This document shows positions 31,914 through 41,916 of a DNA stretch of 64,000 nt, piece after piece; positions within the stretch are counted from its first letter, which is position 1; each line of letters starts with the position of its first letter. The notes below the pieces were generated by a model. The model did not search any database. It was not told the origin of the DNA and worked only from the letters and a program-made list of their open reading frames with translations. Source of the stretch: CAZEAB01 sp964552945. GTDB taxonomy: Archaea; Nanobdellota; Nanobdellia; Woesearchaeales; GW2011-AR9. The stretch covers positions 62,001-126,000 of the forward strand of contig CAZKIP010000001.1 of NCBI GenBank assembly GCA_964552945.1, given 5' to 3'. The translations under genes were made by a program, and so were the position numbers.

Positions 31914-32866
31914 TCTCCCCTTTTCACTGGATTAAGATATTTCAATCCCAATTTTTGATAAATTTCTTTCTCAGTCTTACCAGCAATCCACTTTCTATTT
32001 TCTAAAGTAAATAAACCATATTCATTCAAAGTATACCCTTTACTTAATGCTATTTTCCTCAGGTAAATGCAATGATGCTTACTTCCAGTGAAATATAGTA
32101 AAGCAGAACCAAACTCTTTCATCTTGACAACTCTTAAATCTACTTGCAAACCATTTCTCAATCTGACCGAAGACCTTGTTGTACCTTTTGAAATAATTTC
32201 TTTAACTTTTGGCATTTCTACAAAAAGGTTGATAACCCTCTTTGGACTTTTTGAAATAACCAAGAAATCTAAATCTCCCACTGTCTTCTTCTTTCTTCTA
32301 AAAGAACCTGCAATTTCTATTCTCTCAACAAAGGTTTTTGATTTAAACAACTTTTTAATTTCTTTAACAATTGGTTCAACAGAAACATAAGAAAACCTTT
32401 TTGAGGTTAGCTTAAGATTTTTTATACCAAGTAAGATTGAATTCTCGGTTTTCTCTCCAAACCCGGAAAGCTTTTGAATCTTCTTCTTTCTAGCAGCAGT
32501 TTCTAAATCCTTAATAGTTTTTATTTTAAGTTTCTGATAAAGAACTTTTATTTTTTTAGGTCCTAGGGTGGGAATCTTATGAAGATTTTCAATATCTATT
32601 TTTGTAGATTTTTTTAATTTTTCATAATATATCAATTTGTCAGTTTCAATAATCTCAGCTATCTTATCTGCAATATGTGTGCCTACTCCAGGAAGTTGTT
32701 TTAGTTCACCCTTACGATAAACTTCCTCGATATCTTTCCCTAAAGTTTCTAAAGATTCTACAGATTGAGCTGCTTTTCTATACGCTTGTGGTTTGAAGGG
32801 AACTTCTTGCAACTCTAAAATGTCGGCAATGTTGTTCAAGATTTTCATCACAAGCAAGTTCTTCAT
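31910..32866 (-). CDS. polX: Family X DNA polymerase (PolX) without PHP domain
   Basis: 318 residues. Helix-hairpin-helix regions at the N-terminus (LPGVGTHIADKIAEI) and middle (LSGFGEKTENSI), nucleotidyltransferase palm with GSFRR and DLDFLV supplying catalytic Asp residues, and VDLRVV with the third. The PHP exonuclease domain found in longer archaeal and bacterial PolX is missing, so this is a gap-filling repair polymerase of pol-beta length. Its end overlaps the JAMM gene by four bases convergently. TATA-like ACTATATATAGT about 26 bases before the ATG. Confidence 0.92.
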   Translation of the reverse strand: MKNLLVMKILNNIADILELQEVPFKPQAYRKAAQSVESLETLGKDIEEVYRKGELKQLPGVGTHIADKIAEIIETDKLIYYEKLKKSTKIDIENLHKIPTLGPKKIKVLYQKLKIKTIKDLETAARKKKIQKLSGFGEKTENSILLGIKNLKLTSKRFSYVSVEPIVKEIKKLFKSKTFVERIEIAGSFRRKKKTVGDLDFLVISKSPKRVINLFVEMPKVKEIISKGTTRSSVRLRNGLQVDLRVVKMKEFGSALLYFTGSKHHCIYLRKIALSKGYTLNEYGLFTLENRKWIAGKTEKEIYQKLGLKYLNPVKRGD

Positions 32867-32954
32867 AATCCTAGAAAAGAAAAAAGACTATATATAGTTT
32901 ACGAGAGTCTAAGAAAAAGGATAAGTTTTTATTTAGTAAATACTATCCAAGAAT

Positions 32955-33509
32955 ATGAAAGTAATAGGTGTTCTTCTTGGAGCAGGAATAAGTAATAAAG
33001 GTAGACTTACTAGAGAAGCAAAAAAGAGAGCTGATAAAGCATTAACTACATTCAAAAAAAAGAAGCTTGACAAATTAGTTTTATCTGGAGGGTTTGTAAA
33101 TCATAATTTCCCAAAAATATCTGAAGCAATGTTATTTGAAAAATATTTAATTTCTAAAGGAATCAAAAAAAGCAAGTTAATACGAGAAGAAAAATCTTTA
33201 GAAACTATTGGCAATGCCGTATTTTCTAAAAAAGTGATTTTGAGAAAAATAAAAAATTATAAAGCAAATGAAATAATTGTAATTACTGGAAATCGTCATC
33301 TCAAAAGAGCATTATTTGTATTCAAACATATTTTTGGAGGTAAGTATAAAGTTACAGGAACAAAAAGAAAAATCTCGTTTTCACTAAGAAAAATCTTGCA
33401 CGAGAAGAGATCATTTATTCTAGATAAAATCTTCTTAACTCAAATTAAAGTTGGAGACCATAAAAAAGCTGAAAAAATGCTTAAAAAAGAGATTAGTTTA
33501 TACTTTTAA
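32955..33509 (+). CDS. DUF218 (YdcF/ElyC-like) protein
   Basis: 184 residues. VIGVLLGAGI, DKLVLSGGFVN, SLETIGNAVFSKK and IIVITGNRHLKRALFVF follow the DUF218 pattern; the family may bind nucleotides or act in envelope biogenesis in bacteria. No membrane anchor here, unlike SanA/ElyC. TATA-like GTTTTTATTTAG precedes the ATG. Confidence 0.8.
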   Translation: MKVIGVLLGAGISNKGRLTREAKKRADKALTTFKKKKLDKLVLSGGFVNHNFPKISEAMLFEKYLISKGIKKSKLIREEKSLETIGNAVFSKKVILRKIKNYKANEIIVITGNRHLKRALFVFKHIFGGKYKVTGTKRKISFSLRKILHEKRSFILDKIFLTQIKVGDHKKAEKMLKKEISLYF

Positions 33510-33560
33510 TTTTGGAGTTACTACCAAATAGTTTATAAATAGGGTTATGAAATAATAGTC

Positions 33561-35687
33561 ATGGTAACGAATGGGGAAAAGCTCTCTTCTTCAAGATTAG
33601 AACTTAACATTGAATTGATATTAGATGGGAATAGATCTGCCGAAGGAAATGTTAATTCGCTGAACGTTACAAACATACGAGATCAACTTGAAACGTTTGA
33701 TGCCGAGCTAGGAGATATTGTAAAACACCACATCTTTAAATATGCACCAGAGACATACGAATCTCTTTCTGAAAGAAATCTTGCTCTTCTTAAGTTCTCT
33801 ACATACCATGCCATCGTTGGTCATAAAGACGATCGACGTAGTAGAGGAAAGAGAAGGTATATTTTTCATGTTCTTGAAGCTACACAAAACGTTGCACGAG
33901 ATCATCAAAAATCGCGATTAAATGAAGGGGCAGAAACAGTTCCTTTTACAGTTTCATCCTATGATAGATTACGCCCATATGGTCCAATAAGAGACGATTT
34001 AGATTTGCTTACTTTAAAGTTGATGATAGCACATTATCATGATAGAACTGAAGAAGATACTTCTAGGGCGATTAAAAAAGAAATGGTTGATTTATCAATA
34101 AGAGTTATGAGCAACCTTACTAATGGTAATTTAATTCATACTCTCTCAAATGTTGACCTCTCAGTTTCTAAAGATAAAGTTCTTGTTCTTAGTATTCCCT
34201 CTGATGAAAAAGATCTTGCAGATTATGAAGCAGAATATCGTGGACTTCTTTCAAAAAAACCTTCAATAAGAAAAAAAGTAAGAGATTTTCTTGTTAATGG
34301 AAGGGGGTTTAGTGAAAATGAAAAAGAAAATGAATTTGAGTTTATGTTATCTACTTACTTTAGATCACTTCCAGAGTACATTTCAAGATTAAGTTGGCTT
34401 GTATCTGCTCGAGAGAGAAAACATACTCCTGCATCATTCATTCAATTTAGAGAAGAACTTACTAAATCTCTCCCACAAATTCCCAGTATTGAAAACACTG
34501 ATGCAAATGATTTGGCAGAAATAATTGTTGATGAAGTTGGCCTTTTATCAAGAAAAGGAGATGATTTGTACATTCAATCAACTGGGCATATATACATGCA
34601 ACTATTAAATTACGTTGATTTTCTTGGAGAATCTCTATACGTTCCAGGACTACCTGCATTATGTGTAAAACATGCTGATAGAGAAGCAAATAATAATGAC
34701 CTTGATAGAGAAAAACCTGTTGAGAGTATTACATTTAAAGGTCAGAAATACAGGTTCCGTTATTTCACATATGATCCTGACCTCTCTTCTGAAGAAAGAG
34801 ACAATAGATGTAATATTAAACCATTTTACACACTGAGAACAACAACAAAATCTGAAGTAAAAAGAAGGAAAAAGAAAGGAAGGAGAGAAAATAGTGGATT
34901 AAAAATTAGGAGAATATTCTATAGTTCACAAAAAAGCGTTAGATCCACAGCATACAAGCTCCTTTCTAGGCCACAAGGAAGAGACATTATTGCTATTTTA
35001 AATGTGACTCCTGAAGAAGCTGAAACAAGCGGGATGAAATCTTTTTTACAAGTTTTCTATGGGATTACAAAAAGAAATAACATACACCACAGAGTTGATA
35101 GCAATAGAGAAAGAGAAGCGGAAGTTAAAACAAGATTAAAACCTCCTACTCGGTTACACAATATATACAAAAGTGAGATTATTTTAAGTCAAGATGGCCT
35201 TTTATTTGATATATTAGAAAGAGAATATGGGAAATCTGTTCCACTTGAAATTGTTCATGCAAGGCGAGGTCTTGCAGCCGCAACACAGGATGTAAGTAGG
35301 AGACTTGTCGAGGGAGTGTTTTCAAATCATTGTGTAAAAGGTACCCGTTTGACTTTTACTGAAGCACAAAGGATTTATGCAATGCATCTTCAATATGTTT
35401 TAGACAAGGGATATGAAGCTATTACCCAACCAAGAGCGTCATTATCTGAAATGGATAAGTTTGAATATGACGGCCTTGTTGTTGGGTTTTTAGATGCAAG
35501 AGTTAGAGGCATCAAACACCCTATGAGAATTATTTATCAAAAGAAAGATTTCACTTTTGGAACAAGTATAGCTCTTGAACATCTCGCTTCTAAATTTATG
35601 AAAGATGATTCTTTCTATCTTCTTGGAATGGACTTCAGAGGAGTCAATCCCATGAAAGCCATAAAAATACCAACTAATGAAAAATGA
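33561..35687 (+). CDS. Divergent RelA/SpoT-like protein: HD hydrolase plus synthetase-like region
   Basis: 708 residues. Residues 75-385 resemble the SpoT HD domain: GHKDDRRSRGKRRYIFH (His88, His103), then LMIAHYHDRTEEDT with the HD doublet at 160-161, and VKHADREANNNDL (Asp373), which parallels the KLADRLHN signature. A long insert (200-360) separates them. Residues 455-585 loosely follow a RelA synthetase: SVRSTAYKLLSRPQGRDIIAIL, then PLEIVHARRG. The remaining 120 residues are not recognised. Leaderless start (TTTATAAATAG 26 bases upstream). The ATG of the next gene overlaps its stop codon. A role in alarmone metabolism is inferred; similarity is distant. Confidence 0.55.
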   Translation: MVTNGEKLSSSRLELNIELILDGNRSAEGNVNSLNVTNIRDQLETFDAELGDIVKHHIFKYAPETYESLSERNLALLKFSTYHAIVGHKDDRRSRGKRRYIFHVLEATQNVARDHQKSRLNEGAETVPFTVSSYDRLRPYGPIRDDLDLLTLKLMIAHYHDRTEEDTSRAIKKEMVDLSIRVMSNLTNGNLIHTLSNVDLSVSKDKVLVLSIPSDEKDLADYEAEYRGLLSKKPSIRKKVRDFLVNGRGFSENEKENEFEFMLSTYFRSLPEYISRLSWLVSARERKHTPASFIQFREELTKSLPQIPSIENTDANDLAEIIVDEVGLLSRKGDDLYIQSTGHIYMQLLNYVDFLGESLYVPGLPALCVKHADREANNNDLDREKPVESITFKGQKYRFRYFTYDPDLSSEERDNRCNIKPFYTLRTTTKSEVKRRKKKGRRENSGLKIRRIFYSSQKSVRSTAYKLLSRPQGRDIIAILNVTPEEAETSGMKSFLQVFYGITKRNNIHHRVDSNREREAEVKTRLKPPTRLHNIYKSEIILSQDGLLFDILEREYGKSVPLEIVHARRGLAAATQDVSRRLVEGVFSNHCVKGTRLTFTEAQRIYAMHLQYVLDKGYEAITQPRASLSEMDKFEYDGLVVGFLDARVRGIKHPMRIIYQKKDFTFGTSIALEHLASKFMKDDSFYLLGMDFRGVNPMKAIKIPTNEK

Positions 35688-36751
35688 CAACTACTAGTAG
35701 TGCAATGGGACTTGAATACCTTTCAGTAAGCCAAATAATTCGCTCACACATGGTAGAGGGTTTCACTCCAGAACAAGAAAGATTGGCAAAGGAAGTTGTT
35801 GCGTACAAGATTAGAGAAGGAGAAAAACATCTCCGTGAACTATGTACAATGTTTTCAAGAAGATTTCTTAATTCAAGAACTCCTGAAATCGCTAAATTCA
35901 CAAATTATTATGATTATTTGAGATTTATATACGATCAAAGGACACATCTAGTTGATGATGTTGTTCCCTACTTAGATGATGAAAGAAAGGCCCACATTAT
36001 GAGATATGATAAGTTAAATCCTTGTTCAAGAAACTTTGATTCGGGAACTAAGAGCGAGCTTGAAAAAATGCCAAATCTAATTGAAATTGCTTATTCTGGA
36101 TCTATAAGAACTGCCAGAGTAGTAATAATTAGAAGAAAGAGTATGGATAGGACCATTCGTAAAATTGCTTACAGGCAACTAGAATTAGAGATAGATAAAA
36201 GAAAAACCCCAAAACATGGACTTAAAAAAGTAGGAACACCTATAATTCCAAAAAGAGTTGATATTGACGATATTTTTGGAGGAAAAATTGTCACTTCCAG
36301 AGAACTCCAGGCTAGAACAACCTTGTTTAATATTGTTTATCCTCATCTTCACAAATTTCTTTTAAAACCATATTTTACACAAGAACTCATTGAAACAACC
36401 GAAGGCACAATTACACAGCTTCCTGGAGTAGACAACCATTATCTTGATATTAACAAAAAAAGAAGCAACCTAATTCAGTTGAAAGTTCTCGGAATAGATG
36501 ATGATAAAAGGGGATTGAGAGAAATTGCTTTAACCGACATGGTAAATTTTTTAGCAGGAGAGATGGATCATGTAAAGTGGAATGCATCAAGGGAAAATAA
36601 AGCAAAAAAGAAACGTAAAAAACATAGAAAGGATGAAAAAAGATTTGAAGAGTTGGTAAGAAGAGGACATGAAGTTCTAGAATTGGTCCCAAAAGAGGAA
36701 GAAAGAAAGAGAGTCCTCCTCCCTGAAGAATACTTCTATGACAGGATTTAA
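35684..36751 (+). CDS. Putative RelA/SpoT-synthetase-like partner protein
   Basis: 355 residues, coupled to the 708-residue protein by an ATGA overlap. Residues 140-300 run in the order of a RelA/SpoT nucleotidyltransferase: basic KS..RTIRKIAYRQL, VDIDDIFGGKIVTS (as in DIxAxRVI), NHYLDINKK, then GLREIALTDMVNFLAGEMDHVKW, comparable to the EVQIRT...AE..AAHW block. The C-terminus is a basic helix. A diverged synthetase working with the HD protein upstream is the best guess; it may also be an inactive or different nucleotidyltransferase. Confidence 0.5.
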   Translation: MTTTSSAMGLEYLSVSQIIRSHMVEGFTPEQERLAKEVVAYKIREGEKHLRELCTMFSRRFLNSRTPEIAKFTNYYDYLRFIYDQRTHLVDDVVPYLDDERKAHIMRYDKLNPCSRNFDSGTKSELEKMPNLIEIAYSGSIRTARVVIIRRKSMDRTIRKIAYRQLELEIDKRKTPKHGLKKVGTPIIPKRVDIDDIFGGKIVTSRELQARTTLFNIVYPHLHKFLLKPYFTQELIETTEGTITQLPGVDNHYLDINKKRSNLIQLKVLGIDDDKRGLREIALTDMVNFLAGEMDHVKWNASRENKAKKKRKKHRKDEKRFEELVRRGHEVLELVPKEEERKRVLLPEEYFYDRI

Positions 36752-36789
36752 GAGTAATCTTTAAAAACTTAAAGCCAAATACTTTGTTT

Positions 36790-39600
36790 ATGGATATTGA
36801 TTGGAACAAAATTCAAGAGAAGTGGCAAAAGAAGTGGGACAAGGCAGATTTGGGAAAATCTGAAGTTAAAAAAAATAAAGAAAAATTCTTCATGATTTTT
36901 GCTTACCCAGGAGTTTCTGGCTACTTACACGTTGGCCATATGAGAGGTTTCTCTTACACCGATGCAATTTGTCGCTATGAAAGATTACAAGGGAAGGAAG
37001 TTCTTTTCCCAGTGGGAACTCATGCTTCCGGGAATCAAGCAATTGCTTTTGCCAACAAAGTTAAGAATAAAGATGAAGAATGGATTTCTTATCTAAAAAG
37101 AAATGGTTGTTCTAAGGAAACCATTGCAAAACTTGACGATCCCCTAGAAGTAATAAATTATTTTAATTCTGTCTATGTAAATGATTATTGGAAAAAGTTT
37201 GGTTTCTTATGCGATTGGGATAGGTTTCTTTGCACAACAAACCCCGATTATGAAAAATTTATTCATTGGCAATTCAAAAAATTACAGAAAAAAGATTTGT
37301 TAATGCAAAAACCATATTTTGCAACTTCTTGTGTTAAATGTGGGCCTGTAGCAGTCGATCCTTCAGAAACGGATATTTCTAAAGGAGGTAATGCAGAAAA
37401 ATTAGAATATACTTTACTTAAATTCAAAATTGGAGATGATTACCTTATTGCAGCAACTCTAAGACCTGAAACGATGTATGGTCAAACAAATCTTTGGATA
37501 AATCCTAAAGGAAAATATGTGAGAGTTGTTGTAGAAGGAGAAAATTGGATCATCAGTGAAGAAGCGGCCGACAAACTACGTTATCAAAAAGATGACGTAT
37601 TGCTAAAGGAAGACATTGATCCAATAGCTCTTCTTGGAAAAAGAGTTCTCGCACCGATAATTGATAAACAACTTATTGTTCTTCCTGCAACTTTTTGTGA
37701 TCCAAAAATAGGAACTGGGATTGTTACATGTGTACCAAGTGACGCACCTTACGACTACGTTGCTCTAAAACTTTTGAAAGAAGACAAAGAATTTTGTAGC
37801 CAATATAATCTTGAATGGGAAGATTTGAAAGAAATAAAATTAATTCCAATCATAAAATCTAAAGGGTATGGGAAATTTCCTGCAGAAGAAATTGTTGAAA
37901 AATTAAAAATTAAAACCCTTGATGACCCAAAGTTAGAAGAAGCTACTAAAGAGATCTACAAAGTTGGCCACCATACTGGAGTAATGCGGGAAAATTGTGG
38001 GAAATTTTCTGAGGTGAAAGTTGAAGAAGCTAAAGAGATGATGAAAGCAGAATTACTAGAAGAAGGTAAAGCTGACTTGTTACATGATTTAAGTGAGGAA
38101 GTTCTCTGCAGATGTGGAGAGAAAGTAATTATTAAGAGAATTGATGACCAATGGTTCATCCACTATGCTGATCCAGAACTTACTGAAAGAAGTAAAGAAC
38201 AAGTTAAAGAAATGAAAATTTTTCCGAGTGAATATTCTACACATCTTCCTGGAATACTAGACTGGTTTTCTAATCGTGCTTGTGCAAGACTTGGAAATTG
38301 GTTAGGAAGTAAGTTTCCTTTTGACAAAAGATGGACCGTTGAACCAATTAGTGATTCTACTTTATATCCTGCTTATTATATCGTTTCAAAGTTTGTTACG
38401 AATGGTTTGATTAAAGTTGAAGAATTGAATGAGGAATTTTTTGATTATGTTTTTCTGGGGATAGGGAAGGGAAAAGAAAGTTGGAAAGAAATAAGGGAAG
38501 AGTTTGATTATTTTTATCCGCTAGATATTAACTTGGGCGGCAAGGAACATAAAACCGTACATTTCCCCGTATTTTTAATGAATCATGTAGCAATTCTCCC
38601 AGAGAGCAAATGGCCAAAAGGAATTTTTGTAAATTGGTGGGTTCTTGGAAAAGGAAGTAAAATTTCAAAGAGTAAAGGAGGTGCCGAACCAATTCCTCAA
38701 GCCATAGAAAAATATGGTGTTGATGCCATGAGATTATATTATTCACATGTTGGAAGTCCTCACGCAGACGTTGTGTGGGAAGAAGAAGTAGTATTAAATT
38801 ATAAAAATTCTTTAGAAAGAATTGCTAAACTTGTTGAAAAATTGAGGACTTTAGATGGAAAGAAAAAGGTTATTGATAATTGGTTAAATTCTAGATTAAA
38901 TAAATATCTCTCCCAGATAGAAAAGGTAATGAAAACTTATCAATTAAGAGAATTGGCTTCAATTGTTTATTTTTCCATCTATGAAGATCTTAAGTGGTAT
39001 TTACGTAGGGGAGGAGAAAACAAAAAAGTTATTGAAAAGACTCTTGAAAATTGGTTTAAACTAATGAACCCAATTACTCCACATATTAGCGAGGAATTAT
39101 CAAATGGCAAGGTACTTGTTTCAGCTTCTTCATGGCCAAAGGTTAAAGAAGAGGAAATTGATAGAACTTCGGAAGCAGGAGAAGAATTGGTTAAGAATAC
39201 TTTAGATGGAATGAGGAACGTGCTTAAATTAGCCAAATTAGATAAGGCAAGAAAGTATAAAATATTTATTGCTGAAGATTGGTTATACGAATTATTTAAC
39301 ATTATTTCTCAAGAGATTAAAGTTACTAGAAATCCAGGAGAGATTATGAAAAAAGTATTGGCTGAAGAAGGTATGAAAGTTAAAGGAAAAGAAATCAGCA
39401 GAATTGTTCTAAGTTTAATTAAAGATCCTTCAAAAATCCCACACATAGTTACTTCACAAGAAGAGGAGTTAATTGCTATGAAAGAAGCAAAGGAATTTCT
39501 TGAAAAAGAGTTCTCATGTAATGTAGAAGTTTCTGCTTCTGGGGACCATCCAAAAGCAAAATCCGCTCTCCCTGGAAAAGTAGGAATTGTAGTTGAGTAG
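36790..39600 (+). CDS. leuS: Leucyl-tRNA synthetase, archaeal/eukaryotic type
   Basis: 936 residues. Class I; HIGH box in SGYLHVGHMRGF, KMSKS as KISKSKGG, large CP1 editing insertion (LRPETMYGQTNLWINP) and archaeal-type C-terminal domain. Start at 36790, because TATA-like TCTTTAAAAACTT lies about 26 bases upstream and an in-frame TTG two codons earlier would lie too close. Ends at 39600 before a convergent kinase gene. Confidence 0.97.
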   Translation: MDIDWNKIQEKWQKKWDKADLGKSEVKKNKEKFFMIFAYPGVSGYLHVGHMRGFSYTDAICRYERLQGKEVLFPVGTHASGNQAIAFANKVKNKDEEWISYLKRNGCSKETIAKLDDPLEVINYFNSVYVNDYWKKFGFLCDWDRFLCTTNPDYEKFIHWQFKKLQKKDLLMQKPYFATSCVKCGPVAVDPSETDISKGGNAEKLEYTLLKFKIGDDYLIAATLRPETMYGQTNLWINPKGKYVRVVVEGENWIISEEAADKLRYQKDDVLLKEDIDPIALLGKRVLAPIIDKQLIVLPATFCDPKIGTGIVTCVPSDAPYDYVALKLLKEDKEFCSQYNLEWEDLKEIKLIPIIKSKGYGKFPAEEIVEKLKIKTLDDPKLEEATKEIYKVGHHTGVMRENCGKFSEVKVEEAKEMMKAELLEEGKADLLHDLSEEVLCRCGEKVIIKRIDDQWFIHYADPELTERSKEQVKEMKIFPSEYSTHLPGILDWFSNRACARLGNWLGSKFPFDKRWTVEPISDSTLYPAYYIVSKFVTNGLIKVEELNEEFFDYVFLGIGKGKESWKEIREEFDYFYPLDINLGGKEHKTVHFPVFLMNHVAILPESKWPKGIFVNWWVLGKGSKISKSKGGAEPIPQAIEKYGVDAMRLYYSHVGSPHADVVWEEEVVLNYKNSLERIAKLVEKLRTLDGKKKVIDNWLNSRLNKYLSQIEKVMKTYQLRELASIVYFSIYEDLKWYLRRGGENKKVIEKTLENWFKLMNPITPHISEELSNGKVLVSASSWPKVKEEEIDRTSEAGEELVKNTLDGMRNVLKLAKLDKARKYKIFIAEDWLYELFNIISQEIKVTRNPGEIMKKVLAEEGMKVKGKEISRIVLSLIKDPSKIPHIVTSQEEELIAMKEAKEFLEKEFSCNVEVSASGDHPKAKSALPGKVGIVVE

Positions 39601-39616
39601 GATATTTGGAATAATT

Positions 39617-40870
39617 CTAAACAAGAGTAGTATCATCATTTAGAAAATCAACAGCAGTCGTATTTTCCCCCATTAAGTGTAAATCAAGAGTGGTAGGTTC
39701 TTCAATTTTTCCATCTTCTTCTTCACTTATGACAACTCTTGGAGTCTCTGCTTTTGACCCCTTTTTTCCAACTGATACAGAGGAAGATTTGTATAAAGGA
39801 ATTTCTCCTTGAAGAATTTTACTGGTTATTTCATTTAATCCCTGAGGGTCTATTTTCGCACTTTTAGGAGAACACAGATATAGCATCATTGCTAAAAAAT
39901 CCTTGTTTAAATCTGTAGTTTTTATTAAATCGTCAACTGCTTTGTCAACTATTTCTTGTTTTAAATTAATTGCATTCATCAACAATTTTATTTGGTCAGG
40001 TTTTTTATCATTAAAGGGGAATTTTGTTTTAAGAAGTTTATATGCAGTTATTCCTAACGCATACAAATCTGAATTATAACTTGGTTCACCTAATATTGCG
40101 CCTCTAGACATATATCCTGGAGTTCCTACGGGAGATTCTCTAACAACTGTTTCTAAAAGAAGTCTGATATCTGAATCTAGTTCTTGATACCCTTCTAAAT
40201 CGTGTCTGATACGGCAAGTACTAAAATCGATAATTCGAAAATCAGACAAACCTGGTTTCCTCTTATTGATGACTATATTACCTGGTTTTATATCTCTGTG
40301 AATGATTCTCTTTTTGTTATATGTATCTAAGGCAGTAGTTAAAAGATTTAACATTCTAACAACATCTAATGGTGAAATCTTTGATAATTCATCTAACGAA
40401 ACCCCATGCTCGTAAAGCATAGTAGTTCTTTGATAAACTGTATTATTAAATCTAAAAAATTCCCTGTCAATATTTTCTAAATATGGATCGTTAATTATTT
40501 TTTGAGTTGATGGTTCTTCTCTTAATTTTCTTAGGGCAATGTAAGAAGCAACGCTTCCTTTTAGACGAAGAATTTGTTTTTTGTTTAATGGGAATATCCT
40601 TCCGTCACAACTAATAAAACCAGGATTATCTGGACCATAAATTACCTCTGAGAATGGAGTTAGGCCAGTTCCATTTGTATCTCCAACTTTCTCAACTTTT
40701 TGAACAACCATTTCTCCACTTGCAGTTAATTTATCCAATAAAAAATTGGCCCCATGAGCACCTCCACCAACATAATATTGTTCATGAAATCTAAATCTCG
40801 GATTAGGATTATTATCAATTTTTGATTCACTTTTCAGAATCTGGTACAGACTATCTTGTTCATGTTGCAT
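39617..40870 (-). CDS. Eukaryotic-like Ser/Thr protein kinase
   Basis: 417 residues. Catalytic loop HRDIKPGNIVI, metal loop IIDFSTC (DFS in place of DFG), then GTPGYMSRG and SDLYALGITAYKLL of the C-lobe. The N-lobe has a recognisable GGGAHGANFLLDK as Gly loop. The C-terminal 80 residues are Ser/Glu-rich and probably unstructured. An open frame extends to a TTG at 40948, but TTTATTAATAAAC 26 bases before the ATG at 40870 favours a leaderless start there. Targets unknown; soluble, no sensor domain. Confidence 0.85.
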   Translation of the reverse strand: MQHEQDSLYQILKSESKIDNNPNPRFRFHEQYYVGGGAHGANFLLDKLTASGEMVVQKVEKVGDTNGTGLTPFSEVIYGPDNPGFISCDGRIFPLNKKQILRLKGSVASYIALRKLREEPSTQKIINDPYLENIDREFFRFNNTVYQRTTMLYEHGVSLDELSKISPLDVVRMLNLLTTALDTYNKKRIIHRDIKPGNIVINKRKPGLSDFRIIDFSTCRIRHDLEGYQELDSDIRLLLETVVRESPVGTPGYMSRGAILGEPSYNSDLYALGITAYKLLKTKFPFNDKKPDQIKLLMNAINLKQEIVDKAVDDLIKTTDLNKDFLAMMLYLCSPKSAKIDPQGLNEITSKILQGEIPLYKSSSVSVGKKGSKAETPRVVISEEEDGKIEEPTTLDLHLMGENTTAVDFLNDDTTLV

Positions 40871-40963
40871 GGAAAATACACATTTCAGAGGTTTATTAAT
40901 AAAGGTTTCTTTTAATTCAGTTAATTCCGCAAGATTTATTAATCTCAAAAAAAATCCAAGAGT

Positions 40964-41467
40964 ATGGATGTTAAAAAAACACTTCTGACCATTGCCATAG
41001 CTTTAATATTTGTATTCTTTGTAGGGTATGGAATTGAAGTTTTCCACGATAGTCCAAATAATGAAGATTATTGCCCAAAAATTTGGGATTTGAAAACAAA
41101 ATCGGAATGTGAAAGTGCAGGAGGAAGATGGGGGGAAGAAATCAAAGAGCCGGTTCCTAAACCTAGTGTTTGTAGTAATAGAATTGGTTGTTATGAAGAG
41201 TTCCAAGCGGCCCAAAATAAACATGATAAAATTGTTTTTATTACCGCTTTAATTGTTGGTCTTATTGCAGTCGTAGTTGGAGTTAAATTAAATAGGGATT
41301 CAATTAGTACGGGAATTTTAGCTGGAGGAGTTCTCTCGATTCTTTATGGAACAATAAGATATTGGAGACATGCTAATGACATTCTTAAATTTGTATTCCT
41401 TGGAGCTGCCTTGGCAGTATTAATTTGGCTTGGGTACAAGAAATTTGATAAGAGAAAAAAAGAATGA
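40964..41467 (+). CDS. Membrane protein with Cys-containing external loop
   Basis: 167 residues. One N-terminal membrane helix (7-25), a loop of about 60 residues with four Cys (DYCPKIW, SECESAGG, SVCSNRIGCYEEF) that may form disulfides outside the cell, then three hydrophobic segments and a basic end. Family unknown. Ends overlapping the PUA gene by four bases, so the three genes 40964-42242 form an operon. Confidence 0.65.
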   Translation: MDVKKTLLTIAIALIFVFFVGYGIEVFHDSPNNEDYCPKIWDLKTKSECESAGGRWGEEIKEPVPKPSVCSNRIGCYEEFQAAQNKHDKIVFITALIVGLIAVVVGVKLNRDSISTGILAGGVLSILYGTIRYWRHANDILKFVFLGAALAVLIWLGYKKFDKRKKE

Positions 41468-41916
41468 AAAAGACTTCCTTAAGAAGCAAAGAAGTCAATA
41501 AACTTTTAGAAAAATATGGAATAGTTCTTAGTAAAAAAGATTTGGTTGTTCTTGTTGAAGATAAACAGAAAATAATCATGCTAAACAACACTGCTTCTTT
41601 CTTTTATCATGGAGAAAACTTAATTCCCACACTAAGATACTTGCAAGAAAATCAAGTTCTTAAAGAGATTGTGGTAGATATGGGAGCAGTTAAGTTTGTG
41701 ATAAATGGTGCAGACGTCATGCGTCCAGGAATAGTAGAAATTAAAGAAGGAATTTCTAAAGATGATTTTATTGTTATTGTGGATGTTAACAATAAAAAAC
41801 CACTTGCCGTAGGAATTGCCTTATTAGGTACAGAAGAAATGAGAGAACAAAGTTCTGGAAGATCAATAAAAAATGTCCATTATGTTGGAGATGAAATGTG
41901 GAATTTAGATAAATGA
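41464..41916 (+). CDS. PUA-domain RNA-binding protein (archaeal MCT-1-like)
   Basis: 150 residues. N-terminal domain of about 65 residues and a C-terminal PUA domain (GADVMRPGIVEIKEGISKDDFIVIVD...PLAVGIALLGTEEM), matching the archaeal COG2016 / MCT-1 family, linked to translation initiation or recycling. Overlaps both neighbours by four bases. Confidence 0.85.
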   Translation: MKKTSLRSKEVNKLLEKYGIVLSKKDLVVLVEDKQKIIMLNNTASFFYHGENLIPTLRYLQENQVLKEIVVDMGAVKFVINGADVMRPGIVEIKEGISKDDFIVIVDVNNKKPLAVGIALLGTEEMREQSSGRSIKNVHYVGDEMWNLDK

